Notes under the pieces: generated by a model | Database searches by the model: none | What the model saw: the letters and a program-made list of their open reading frames with translations, nothing else | Told to the model about the DNA's origin: nothing | In this document: positions 1-11,177 of the stretch, piece after piece | Layout: each line of letters opens with the position of its first letter | Numbering within the stretch: position 1 is the stretch's first letter | From: Caenorhabditis elegans | Lineage: Eukaryota; Nematoda; Chromadorea; Rhabditida; Rhabditidae | Direction: 5' to 3' | DNA length: 64,000 nucleotides | Assembly: GCF_000002985.6 (NCBI RefSeq) | Contig: NC_003281.10 | Span: 6,262,001-6,326,000, forward strand | Program-made: the position numbers and the translations under genes

Positions 1-508
1 AAACACCAGGTACTAGATAAACAAATTGCGCAAAGTATTTTAAATTCTCTCTAGTTACAGAGTAAGAAGAATTGCATTGGCTCATTTTATGCTCATTATC
101 TACTGAGTATTCGTGTATTTTTGAAATTCACTCATGCAAAATACTATATGCTTCAATTCTTTTAGCTATACCCAATGCTTAAATAACGTGCGCATTTGTA
201 TCTTTTTTTTTGAGAAAAGCTAAAGGCCAAAGTATTAAAATATTTGATTTGAATCTTCGGTCAAGGAAAATCTTTTCATTTGGAAATTTGGCCCTACATT
301 TGGGTGTTCCTATACTACACAATACCAAATTAATTTTTATTTCTCAAAATATAAAAATTCTCTTGTTAAAAATGACTGACACAAAATTGAACAAAATAAT
401 AAATCTGTACATATTAGGAATTAAATAATAGCAGAATTTTCGAACAAAAATCCAGCATGCATTTGGGTGCAGCGAGCCACAGTACACAGTTAAGTTTAAT
501 TAATTCCA
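1..508. other. Intergenic, downstream of first srg gene
   Basis: AT-rich sequence with no ATG-started or splice-supported coding region that I can defend. The 72-codon open frame near position 210 lacks an ATG start and has low-complexity composition. The 3' untranslated region of the minus-strand srg gene ending at 509 probably lies here. Confidence 0.5.
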
Positions 509-1862
509 TTAAGTTTTCCTGATGACAGAAGTGACTGATACAACTGTCGAATGCTTTGGAGCCATGCTTTTGACTGGAATCACATGATATCTCAATTGTC
601 CACTGATAAGAACCATCACAATTGGTGAGCCAACGTTGAGAACATCAAATGCAAAGCCTTGAAGAAAATACACAAGATCTGTGTATGCAGCAGTTATGCT
701 GAAGAACGCAAAGTAGCTCTGGAAGTTTAGAAAATTATAATTGTACCTTTGGGCAGATATTTACTTGAAAAAGAGCGGCACTGAAAAAAGCGGCCGACAT
801 ATAAAACGATGCAAAACACAAAGTTCGCTCAGAACTTTTCAATCGATTTTCCAATCTCCTCATTTTGAATAATGTGATAGAAGTTGTGAAAACAGTAATT
901 GTAAGAGAAATTGCCATGAAAATCATTTGGAACATTGATAGACTCGCCCAGCGAACACGTTTTGTGTAGGCCAGAGTGAAACCGCCAAATATTGAAACAG
1001 GAAACGTTTCGGATATGATAACATTCCAAATTACTAGAAATGGTGACAATGTGATAAAAGCGATTGTGACAGGGATGAAACGACGCCAGATCTCAAATTT
1101 AATTATATTATAGAATTTAGAAACGCATTTTTATGCATTTGAAATTTTCGTTAATTGTAGATTGTAGATTAATTGTAGATACAGACCTTGTAATTTGTTC
1201 AATTTGTGACGAATATCGAACATTGGTTTTGTGTTTTTCGACTTGAAAAACGTAATAAATCTTACCTGAGAATATCTCAATGGTGCCAGCACACATGTCA
1301 TCCGATTGACAGTCAAAAATATTTGAATAATAGATTTTGCGGCTCTCATGTAATTGTAAATTGAAAAAATAATATTTGGAAAGAGAACATAATGCTCAAA
1401 TAATGGATATAACGACGGACACAATTGAGGTATGTAAATAATAACCCGTTGTATGAATAGATCAAGAATAAGCTGAGTTAGACTCTAGAAAAACTTTTTT
1501 TTTTGGAAATTATTTTTGTTTTTTGAATAAGAAAGTTTTATGTCACATTTTTAAGAAATTACAAGATGAACAGAAACATTCAAACTTTTAGTTATTAAAA
1601 ATTCACTACTGTTATAAGCGTTCTCGTTAATAAAAAAGAAACCTACAGCAATAGAGTCCATCGAAAAAATAATGAAAAACGATTGAATCATATAGATTTT
1701 TCGATGTTGGAAGAGCATAATACTGAGTATTCGAAAATGAATTATAATTCCAGGAACCATATAGAATAGTTGAGTTAAATATTTCAAATTCTCAGGCAAA
1801 GGATCATAGGTTAAGTCACATCCATCTTCAAATATATCGGAAAAACTGGAATTTTGTGACAT
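509..1862 (-). CDS. Serpentine receptor class gamma (srg), copy A
   Basis: Predicted seven-transmembrane chemoreceptor of the nematode srg family, expected in ciliated sensory neurons. Four exons join in frame: 1862-1647, 1484-1266, 1091-765, 718-509, giving 323 residues. The start is the ATG at 1862, followed by MSQNSSFSDIFEDGC, a typical short srg N-terminus. Exon 1 must end at the donor at 1646 (MDSIA then gtaggt): reading through would add about 28 residues that the sister genes lack. Family marks are PQLC before TM3, the NRM stretch in TM3, FLVIWNVIIS in TM5 and the positively charged YTKRVRW loop. Nothing is broken. The individual srg number cannot be assigned from sequence alone. Confidence 0.85.
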
Positions 1863-2459
1863 TTCGAACAATGGCCAATTTATTACATAGCCATTTCTAT
1901 ATTTTTTTCGATTGTTTTCAAATTTATCCAAATATGTTTCGGTCGCTAGGAAGTAGGTAGGAAAATTAAATAAATATCACATAAATATAAATCTCTTACT
2001 TGGAAGCCGTTAGAACTGAATGAACCATTATTTTATTTTCCTTCCAGGTGATTTTTTATTTCCCTGATTGCCTGTCGTTTTTTTAGTATTTCAGACAACT
2101 TTTAGACGAATGACGAAGAAGGTTCTATAGAAAAAGCAGCTGAAAGTTTTGTAGTGGATGGTGGCGGAAGATTGTGATTTTGTGCTTTTTAAAAGTGTAA
2201 ATATGGATTTTGAATCACGGAAAGTAAAATTATAGTTCTTTGTCAATACCCATGAGCTAATCACTTTCGTAATTGAGAGAATGAGCTACAATTATTTTAA
2301 AGTTGATTTTTTGAAAGAGAAAAACAGAAAAAATAGATTATTGTGGAGTGGAGTTTTTTGAAAACACTGCTAATAGAAGAAAATTACCTTTTAGATTGAG
2401 TCTCTGTCAGAAATACCGCTACGGTTTTTAAAAATCATATTTATTGAAATCTCCAAATT
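1863..2459. other. Intergenic between srg copies A and B
   Basis: About 600 bases hold the presumed promoter of copy A and the 3' end of copy B. An ATG at about 2030 followed by a good donor exists, but it does not join to the copy A frame through the only acceptor (near 1953), so it is probably untranslated or unused. No other gene is visible. Confidence 0.5.
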
Positions 2460-4011
2460 TTAAGCAACAGAAATCTCAAGATCTTCACTTCCGCCACTCA
2501 TTGCGAACACCTGCTTTCGTAGACTTTTATTCATTGAAATCATTATCACGGGACTTCTGAAATTATTTCTAGCACTTAAGAAATGTGTTCAATAAACTAA
2601 CAAAATATTGAATCCATCCCAAACGAAAATGACCAACATGAAGATAAGATTGGAATAATCAAAAGCGAATGTTTTCATATGCAAGTAACAAAATGCGCAG
2701 GCACTTAATAAGTATTCCGTTGAAATTGCAAACCAAATTCTGCACAAGAGTCTCGATTTTCGACTCTGGTTTTGAGATTTCCAGAGAATTGCTCCTGTGA
2801 CAATGTTTGACAGAAGTGTGACTGCCATTGATATTTGCATATAGGTTAGTTGCCATGCGGTAGTGCCAAACTGAATTAAAAATTACTTTAAATATTAAAT
2901 ACAACATGTCCACAATTTTTGGAGATAATCGTTTAGCAAATGTATTTCTTTTTTAATAAGTCAAAGTCAGGATCATTCAAAGAATGCTATTAAATCTTCA
3001 ATCCTTTTACTTTATTTTTTGGTATGTTCAATACTTCATCCACGAATTAAATTCTGCTCACCCAATTCACTCTTCTTGAATAATTCGGTTGAAATCCTCC
3101 AAAATAAAACTGTATATATTTGTCTGATATCAGAATATTCCAAATTATACTAAACGGAACAAATATTATCATTATCACACAAGCTGTTAATCCATGTTTC
3201 CATATTCTTCGATAGTCATTTGGTTTTAATAGGTTGAAAGTCATTCTCTCAAAACTGATGCTCATTTGAGCAACCATTTTACCCACATGAAAATAGAACC
3301 AAAGAGGATATGTTATGTCGATAAGCAATGGGTTTGCCCGGAGGAAAAATGAAAAAGATTCACAGATTTGGGGAACGAAAAGTGTCAAACGATAGTAGAA
3401 AATGTCGAAAAATAGATTGAGAAGGCTCTACAAATTTGAGAACGTCAGTCATGATAGGCAGGCGCGTTTTCATGCCTACATGCCTGCCGTGTGGCTAATT
3501 TTTTTTTAAATCTGGATCTAGTGCTGATTTACGCATTTCTTATTTTCTCGTTCAAAAGCTTACTCGGAAAACTTGTATTTTTAACAAAAATCTGAAACTG
3601 TTTTCTCCCAACTTGATCAAAAAGTTTAAGACTTTTATTTTGAAAATTTTTTTTGAAAACATTTTATCTTGTGCCTCAATTTCTCAAATCATCAAACAAG
3701 AAGATTGACTATTTATTTTTGAAATTATAAAAAAACCTGAAACAATTTCAGATTTATTCTTTTTCTAGCGTCTCCTGTGTAAATTTAGACATCACATTAG
3801 GACCTACCAAAGCTAAATCCATAGTATATAATAACCAAAACCGCCTCTGTTCATGATAATCACCTCGATGTTTCACTTGTATCACGTAAATCATTTTTGA
3901 AATTAATATAAACGATGGAATCAGATAGACAAGTTGACCCATAAGTTTTAAATTTTCTTCAAATGTTGCATAAAATCGACTACAACCCAAAAATGAAGTA
4001 GAGTTTGCCAT
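2460..4011 (-). CDS. Serpentine receptor class gamma (srg), copy B
   Basis: Second srg-type chemoreceptor gene. Exons 4011-3808, 3427-3062, 2870-2602 and 2556-2460 join in frame to 311 residues. The intron that separates TM3 from TM4 in copies A, C and D is missing, so that exon is fused (LLKPNDYRRIWKHGL read straight through). Exon 1 starts at the ATG at 4011 and ends at MDLAL before gtaggt; alignment with copies C and D shows this is the normal length for TM2. Conserved pieces are VPQIC, FERM in TM3 and YSRRVNW. The last intron is only 45 bases with donor gttagt. The first intron, about 380 bases, carries a small GGCAGGC/GCCTGCC inverted motif near 3460-3490. Confidence 0.82.
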
Positions 4012-4509
4012 AGTTGATACAGAAAACGGAACAATTTTTATTTTATTAAATTAACAAAAAGTTCGAAGAAAAAGTGAGCAAAGCGTGGGGGTGATATGAC
4101 GAGGGAAGAAAAGTATTTGGAGAAGGAAAAGTAAATCATTTCGCTTCAGTAAATAAGAAAATTTAAGATCGGGTGCCTGGTTATAAGTCATTGGGCATAT
4201 TGGGTACGCATATTGGGGGAAGTTAAAACACAACAATATCATCAAAACAAAAAATAATCCTTTGCCTCAACAAAAAGACGTCAAAATTCAATTCAATATT
4301 TTTAAAATAGGCAGGAAGGCATGAAGTAGTCTTGTGAGTTTTTTCATATATGTCAGTAAGATCATAAATATCTCATAAAGGGGGAGCCTCACTACCAGAT
4401 CTGTGAAGTACCCGTAGTTTACAGAAGTAGTATACAGTAGTACTTGTTAAATCGACAGTAATTTAGACCGAATTATTACGAGTTCAAACTGCAAATTACA
4501 ATAAAGAAA
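4012..4509. other. Intergenic between srg copies B and C
   Basis: About 500 bases with the presumed promoter of copy B and the 3' end of copy C. Nothing else is visible. The open frame at 4051-4245 lacks srg-like or other recognisable content. Confidence 0.45.
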
Positions 4510-6159
4510 TTATGCGAGAATACTATCATAATTAGGACTTGGTGATTCTTGTCTTGGCATTGTGTTGTTGAATGGTTTTGACATTGATCGAAGTTCCATT
4601 AGAGTTCTACCTTTTCTGTTTGATTTTAGGAACACGTGATTTCGAAATTCTTTGGCAAAATTAAGAAATATCAGTGGATAGCTGGAACAAATTATCGATC
4701 GGTTTAAATGTATTCATACATACTACTTACCCAACAGTCATTACATCGTAGATAATGAATTGAAAATCGACGAGAAATCTTGGGTACCAATCAGTGTATC
4801 GAAAAAACGCATAAAAACTCTGGAACGCTGCTTGAAAAAAGAAGGCAACAATGATGAATATAGAATTTGTAATAACTCGTCTCTCCGCATTTACAGCACT
4901 TTCTATTGGAAGATGTCTCATTAGAAGTAGAGATGATATCAGGATAAAGCTGATGGAAACGAAAATAAAAGTTAAATGAAGCTTGGATAGGCTGACCTAA
5001 AATAGGTTAATGAGTAGCAGTATTTATGAAAAATTTAAAATTTAAATTCAAAACATTAAAAAAATTTAAAATTTAAATTTAAAACATTTTAAATAATTTA
5101 AAATTTAAATTTAAAACATTTCTACTCTAAAAATCTTAAGTATATGAAAATATTCAGAACTTAAAGAAAAACTCATGTTTTCACAATAAAAAATCATCAC
5201 TTACCCAGCCGACTCTTCTATGATAAATGACAAAAAATCCTCCATACCAAAAAACCACTTCTTTTTCTGAAATGACTGTATTCCAAACCACAAGGATTGG
5301 GAGTATGCAGATGATAGTTAAAAATAGTGGAATATGTCTTCTTAACTTCTAAAAAATATTTAATGTTTCATTTAAAAGTGTTTGTTCACTTGAAATTACT
5401 ACCTCATCATGTCCAAATGGGATAAGAACACAAAACAATCTACTTAAAATCATTCCACACTGTGATCCTGTCTTGAATACCCGTGCATAATTGTAGATGG
5501 GGAAATAAATATCACTGATAATTGGATAATTTATGAAAATTGTTGAGAATTTTGAGCAGAGCTGAGGGAAATATAGAAAAAGTCGAACAACAAATAAGTC
5601 GAGCAATATGAGGATTATGCTCTGAAATTTAATGAGATACATTTTGTTTTCCTGCTGAAATTTTTGTCTTCTTTGCGGCTTTAGGAATCTTTGGTTGTTT
5701 ATTCAATAATTTTTAATTTTGTGTGTACCATAAAATTAATAAGGTTTTTGGCAACGTATTTTCAAGCTAAACAGTTTTTACAACTTTTCCCCTTTTTTGG
5801 TGAACTCCATCATGATTCATGTGATTTGCAAAGAATCACTTGAATTTTCGACCAGCAAAAAATTTCAGCGTGATCAACATTATCTCTAAATTATAATTTT
5901 CGATTAAGGATAACATTATTGCCCTCCCACAAAAACTCACAACAACACAATCAGCAGTTAGAATCCAATATGGTAGATTACTGTATTGTGATGGGTACCG
6001 TACTCTTGTAGTAATGATAATCCAAACTAATAAGAAAAGTGTCGGAATTAACCAGAGACATTGGATCCAGTATTTGGAATTTTCGTAAAAATTTGAATAT
6101 TCTTCACTGCAGTTGGTACCATATTGTTCGAGGTTGTAAATTGGAGGGCTTGACGCCAT
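4510..6159 (-). CDS. Serpentine receptor class gamma (srg), copy C
   Basis: Third srg-type chemoreceptor. Exons 6159-5941, 5621-5403, 5348-5205, 4996-4731 and 4681-4510 join in frame to 339 residues. The start MASSPPIYNLEQYGTNCSEEY leads into TM1 at about residues 32-52. TM3 includes LYFPQLCSKF, and the TM3-4 loop has RLFCVLIPFGHDE. The intron that splits TM6 in copies A and D is absent, giving one exon (FFFQAAFQSFYAFF). The C-terminal tail is long and polar, ending SPSPNYDSILA. The third intron holds an AT-rich tandem repeat. No frame break is seen. Confidence 0.85.
5031..5122. repeat. AT-rich tandem repeat in srg copy C intron
   Basis: Roughly three copies of a 25-30 base unit built from AATTTAAAATTTAAATTTAAAACATT-like blocks lie in the intron between exons 3 and 4. 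It is simple intronic repeat DNA with no sign of function. Confidence 0.7.
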
Positions 6160-7080
6160 CTCTTATGTAACTACTTGTGAACTGAAAGTTGCAGTTTTAG
6201 AGATTTGAAAGAGATTGAATGTTTACTGCAACATGGAAAAGACCAACAAAACTTTGGAAACTGAAAGTTGAAACCACCACAAGTTTAATGAAGCTTCGTC
6301 GGAAAACTAATCGAAATTGATATGAAAATCAGAAGCATACACTTCTTCTTGTCAGTATCAATAACAATTATAACTCAAAAACAAGTGTTGAGAGAGAAAA
6401 AAAAAGAAAACACACGGGAGAGCTCAGAGAGAAACGAGTGAGTGTGTACATGCCTAATTGATAGTTGCTCGAGCGGAGAAAGAGAGCAGGTGTGAGCTCC
6501 TTTCTGAATATCTTGTATTAAGAGAATGAAGCTCATTTACCAAATGAGGGAATTGATAGCTTACAAGATTTTAATGGGATGTAGTGAGTGGAGGACGGAG
6601 TGAGTTGGTTAGATAATGTGAATTGGTTGTCCTGGCTACCGAATCTCCAGGGGAAGTCGGAAGAACGAAAGAGAATGAATCAAGTAAGAATACTTTAACC
6701 GTTTAATTTGTAAGCTCCAAAACTGGCAGCTTAAAGTATCAACGATTATTCGGGTAAACAATGTTTCGAAAATCGAAAATCTAATAATAGGTTAGAACAA
6801 AAAAAAAGTCGCAGCGTACTTAATGTTTCAAAATTCAAGTAAAAATTGAAAGTTCACGTAGACCTACACCCACCAGCCAGCAATTGATGCATGCTAAAAT
6901 TGTACTCTTACAGAGATTTTGAATTCTAAGAATTTCAGATAATTTTATATGAAAAGTGCAAGAAATCAGAAAATGAAGCTTTCTTTTATATTAGTTACTC
7001 TCATTAAAAGCAGTGGCACCAGCATCTTGATTTGAGAAAATCTCTTACGCCAAAGGACAATTAATTTCAGATCAGAACCA
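6160..7080. other. Intergenic upstream of srg copy C
   Basis: About 920 bases. Positions 6395-6500 are rich in GAGA and GAGAGAAA runs, common in nematode promoters, so this probably holds the copy C promoter plus the 3' end of copy D. No coding exon is supported. Confidence 0.5.
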
Positions 7081-8383
7081 CTATTTGTTGACATTCCACA
7101 AAAAGTAAGAATACCTTGTCATAGTATGATGAGTGTTATGATGAATATGAGAATGAGTATTATTGATGGAAGATACACGTTGAGTTCTTCCGATTCTTGA
7201 ACCGAGCACGTGACCTCGGAATTGATCACTCACCAAAAGGAGGACGAGAGGGGAACTGCAATATTGCTCTTTCAGTTTTATTTTTATTTTTTTTTAAATA
7301 AGACAACACAATATCCGATCTACATAATGAATTTTAACACCACTCACCCGACAAACAAAATATCCATAGTTGCAAATCGTAGATAGTTCATAACATCGAG
7401 CAACCAAGGAGCTTCTTTGAAAAATGCAAAGAAACTCTGCAATTAAACATTTTAATTGTTAAGTACCGTCAGTACTAGAGGTTTTAATTTAACAATCCAT
7501 TTTTTATTCTTTCAATGTTATGTGTGTCTAAACGCAGATTAGCAGAAAGTTTTACCTGCGTAATTGCTTCTAGTAAAAATCCGACAGATATTAATGCAGC
7601 TGCTATACACAGTGCTCTTTCGGAAGCTTTAATTCTCTTTTTCATCGTTGTCATTTTATAAAATGTTACTGTAGTTGTCACCATTGTAATCAATACAGTT
7701 AGAATTATTAAGGTGAATTGCATAAGTGATAGTGAAGCCTGTAAATTAATGAAGCAATATAAAAATTGGATCAGAACCTACCCATGTCACCCTTCTTGTA
7801 TAGCTTATTCCAAAACCTCCGTTAACATAACCAATAAAATTATCACTGATAAGAACGTTCCAAATAACTAGAAATGGTGCCAAGAAAATAACAATAAGCA
7901 TTATTCGAAGTTTTTGAGACCAATTCTGGAAATATAGCTGGAACATGTGATAAATATCGCATATTCTACCTGACTATAAGTCACTGGAAACATTACACAA
8001 CTCATTCGATTAACCGCAATGAAAATATGAATAACTGGTTTTATAGCAATCAAATACGACAAAAGACAGTAATAGATCCTCATAAAAACAGGAGAGTTCT
8101 TCACAATTTCTGAGAAACTCACACAAAGTTGTGGGAAATACAAAAAAGATCGAGTGAATATCAATTCATTGCTCATTGCCAAAACACTGGTGAAACAGTC
8201 AACGCTGTACAAATTGTAAAATGACTGATTTCTATAGAAATGTCGTTGTGAGACCCAAATTACGTAGAGGATACGGTAGTTAATACAAATTGCAGTGAAT
8301 AGGTAGGCAAATTGATAGAAATAATGGATGTTCTCATTAAAATTCGTGTATCCAGAGATGCAATGCTCATAACTCATTTGCAT
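7081..8383 (-). CDS. Serpentine receptor class gamma (srg), copy D
   Basis: Fourth srg-type chemoreceptor. Exons 8383-7970, 7925-7782, 7738-7556, 7436-7348 and 7255-7081 join in frame to 334 residues. The intron inside TM2 found in copies A-C is missing, so the first exon is 414 bases long and runs from MQMSYEHCISGYTNF to MFPVTYSQ. Either ATG 8383 or 8377 may be used. Landmarks are LYFPQLC, FIAVNRMSC in TM3, APFLVIWNVLIS in TM5 and SYTRRVTW. The tail has an unusual His-rich stretch (NNTHSHIHHNTHHTM). The longer frame to 8461 begins with GTG and is not credible as a start. Confidence 0.84.
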
Positions 8384-8660
8384 AGTTTTGATAAAGATAA
8401 ATGATGCTAAAATATGTACTGTGAACTGATTATTTAAAACGCCACAAATATAGATTTCCACACGAATAACTCATTAGATATGGTGGACCTGGTGGAAACA
8501 ATATGCATGATTTGGCATTGAAATATGGGCCTAACAGTGAAAACACGCAATAGCTTTTTTAGAACATTGGTTCCACGTGATTTGTCTTTATTTTTAGGGT
8601 ATAAGTTTAATAAGCGCTGCCGGAGGAAATTGTCCCACAAGTTTGAAATGGTATTTACAG

Positions 8661-9214
8661 GCCCGCGCAATGTCGCATCTCGAAGAAATTTCCGACAAAG
8701 GAATCCGCGGGATGGCTCAAGCAGGATCGGTTGCTGTTCTTCTACCATCAACAGCCTTTATTCTCCGTTTGACACCTCCACCAGCACGAAAGTTAATCGA
8801 AAATAATGTGATTGTAGCGTTGGGATCTGATTTCAATCCGAATGCATATTGTCTCGCTATGCCCATGATTATGCACTTTGGTATGTTCGATAAATTTTTG
8901 TTCGTGCCAATCTTATATTTTCAGCATGTGTAACTATGAAGCTGTCTATGCCAGAAGCACTGACTGCCGCTACTCTCAACTCGGCACATTCAATTGGAAG
9001 AGGAAAGTCTCACGGAGCAATTGCCAAAGGAAGGTAACATAATATAAAAACGAACATTTAACTTTGAAAACTAATTTCTTAAAAAATTAATTCCAGAAAC
9101 GCCGATTTCGTGATTCTTTCCGCCAACTCCTGGGAGCACATCATCTACCGTATTGCTGCTCATCATGACGTCATTAACTACGTCATCAAGAATGGGAATG
9201 TTGTTGATATCTGA
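8661..9214 (+). pseudogene. 5'-truncated imidazolonepropionase (HutI/AMDHD1-like)
   Basis: Three exons (8661-8880, 8925-9033, 9097-9214) with intact GT-AG introns encode about the last 150 residues of imidazolonepropionase, the histidine-degradation amidohydrolase. Matching segments are SHLEEISDKGI, VAVLLPSTA, VALGSDFNPNAYC, LSMPEALTAATLN and GRNADFVILSANSWEH. The SHLEE histidine and the metal-binding Asp of GSDFNP are present. The N-terminal half with the HxH metal site and the second zinc histidine is absent: the DNA upstream is the srg copy D promoter, and I see no HGDE-type exon. It cannot be a working enzyme alone. An AATAAA lies at 9258. It is most likely a partial duplicate, although the coding part has no stop or frameshift. 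Confidence 0.8.
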
Positions 9215-9507
9215 TAATATTCTTTTTTTATTGGTTTAATATAAGTTTTTTGGGCATAAATAAACTGGTGCAGGATTACAAATGCTTTAACACTTGTTGA
9301 AAACAAAAAACTTAAATTTTAATTTATGGGCACGTTCTTTCACAATTTGAATTACTATTTAACAACTTGTTCCAGTGAGCCAGTAATACAAAATCCTACT
9401 GATCTTATCATAACCGGGTACCCTAATGACCACATTCTATCAATCTCTTTCGAATAACTTCAGACTATTCTGAAACGGTTCTGTAGAAGAAACACACGAA
9501 TAGTCCA

Positions 9508-9890
9508 ATGTTGGTTGAATCGATCCCGCTCGGCAGCATGCTTATGATAATGCTCGCTGGATGCTCTCAGAAAAAAAGCTCCTCCGCGGGAGTCTGAAGC
9601 CACTACTGGAACTACGACTTCAGCAACATCAGCCAGCGTCTCTAAAGCTCCGGTAAGCAATTAATTTTAAATTGATTTCTACAGAAGTTCTTCCACAATT
9701 ACAATTTTTGCAGAGTGTAGCGAAGCAGAAGGAGTCGAAAATTGTGAACAAAAATGCGAGTTTAGTTGTTGAAGCTTTCATCTCTGTCATTTTTCAGGAT
9801 GCTTCCTTCTTCAAGAAGAATGGTCCAGATGAGAAAATTAACCGAGGTGATGGTGTTAGAAGTCCAGGAAGTTCAAATCATCAAGGATGA
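9508..9890 (+). pseudogene. Frameshifted small membrane protein, paralogue of the next gene
   Basis: The ATG at 9508 opens MLVESIPLGSMLMIMLAGCS, a membrane segment closely resembling the N-terminus of the MSP-domain gene at 10324 (MLYESILFGATIM). After Gln-Lys-Lys the frame hits TGA at 9595. One base over, across a run of seven A at 9571-9577, a good frame continues (ESEATTGTTTSATSAS) to a donor at 9652, then exon 2 from 9714 to TGA at 9890 with a basic tail (KKNGPDEKINRGDG). A one-base change in the A-run separates the two halves, so this is a pseudogene, a sequence error, or a gene whose true first exon I missed. Exon 2 contains a 33-base in-frame stretch ending TTTTTCAG that may be an intron remnant. 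Confidence 0.5.
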
Positions 9891-10323
9891 ACCACTCAGT
9901 GAGTTGAGCCTGATTTCAGAAAGTGTTTTTTTTTCATGAATAAAATGATAAAAGTAGAAAGTAAGATATTCACAAGCAGAGAAAAGCGTATTTTTTCAGT
10001 CTCTGTGGACCCATATGTTCAAACAAGTAATGAAGACTGGTCCCGATTTTACAGTTAAACTTACGGCTTTTTGATATTTTAATAATTCCGATGATAATGA
10101 TATTAAATTAATATGTTTTGTTATGCCGCCTATGTTTTGGGCTCACAATCGGAAACACCAGAGCAATAAACAAATGTTCATATTTATATTTTAGTTCAAA
10201 GGTTTGAGTACACGCAAATGGGTACACGCAAAGGTGATTTCTGATATCGATAGCCTCAAAGTTCAAATTCTTCTTATAAAATGATCACCCTTCCCCCCAC
10301 AAAACAACGATTCCAGAATCTTC
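9891..10323. other. Intergenic before MSP-domain gene
   Basis: About 430 AT-rich bases, probably holding the 3' end of the upstream remnant and the promoter of the MSP-domain gene. No gene is visible. Confidence 0.5.
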
Positions 10324-10959
10324 ATGACTTGGGAAATGCTGTATGAATCGATTCTATTTGGAGCAACAATTATGACGACGTCGGTGATTTTAACGGTTTT
10401 ATGCTCCAAAAAGAAAAAGGGTTCTGAGGTGCGATTAAGAAATCAGTTGTGTGGAAATGATAAAAGTGTTATAGGTATCTGAAGCAGGATCAAATCAAGT
10501 GGCTGTTGGAACAACGACTATGATGCGGGAATATGAATACAGTATGTACTGTGATTTCTGAACATTCATCAGATATATTTCTTTGCAGTTTGTGTCACTC
10601 CAGCTGAACTCAAATTCCCAATGGCAACCACCAATCAGAAGACAATTACCTTGAAAAACGTGTCTCGCAAACGTATGATGTTCAAGATCAAATCATCTTC
10701 GACTAATACTTACTTGAAAGTTTCAAAACGTTATTCCTTAATTACTTTCTCAAGTTTCAGGATAAATCCAGTGTTCGGAAAAATCGATTCTGGTAGTTCC
10801 CTCGATGTGATCATCACTCACAGACCATCTGGTGCACGGGAGGATAAACTGGTGATTATGTCAACGGAATTTATTGGAGGAGAAAATGGAATTGCTGACA
10901 ATTTTAAGATGGTTGAAGAAAATGCGATTACTACTGAAGTACGGCTTTTTGCTGTTTGA
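10324..10959 (+). CDS. Membrane-anchored MSP-domain protein
   Basis: Three exons (10324-10428, 10475-10541, 10589-10959) join in frame to 180 residues. The N-terminus carries a membrane segment (about residues 7-27) followed by CSKKKKGSE. From about residue 58 there is a major-sperm-protein-type domain: CVTPAELKFP, ITLKNVSRKRMMFKIKSSS, RINPVFGKIDSGSSLDVIITHRP. MSP domains are immunoglobulin-like folds used in nematode sperm and, in VAP-type proteins, at membranes; a tethered sperm protein is an inference. Between TNTY and FRINPVFG sits an extra 14-residue stretch encoded by intron-like DNA (10720-10760 has GT and TTTCAG ends), but splicing it out would shift the frame, so the read-through form is given. 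Confidence 0.72.
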
Positions 10960-11177
10960 ATTCTCAAGGTTTTTTTGGAATAAAAAACATTTTTCGGAAC
11001 TCCTACTAATGAATAATTGCTTCTCTACTTGCAAAAAACAACATTCCCAAGACTAAAGAATGTTGGCTCCCTGTCCTAATGGACACACATCTCCTTGGAA
11101 ATGCTCCATGGGCAACGAATAGAATCGCAAAGCAACACGAAAACTGAAAGAATTCATTTGTATTTCTTTTGCTCTGA

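Noticed and set aside
1551..1646. Read-through extension of srg copy A exon 1
   Set aside because: Adds about 28 residues in TM2 that no sister gene has, and a good donor exists at 1646.
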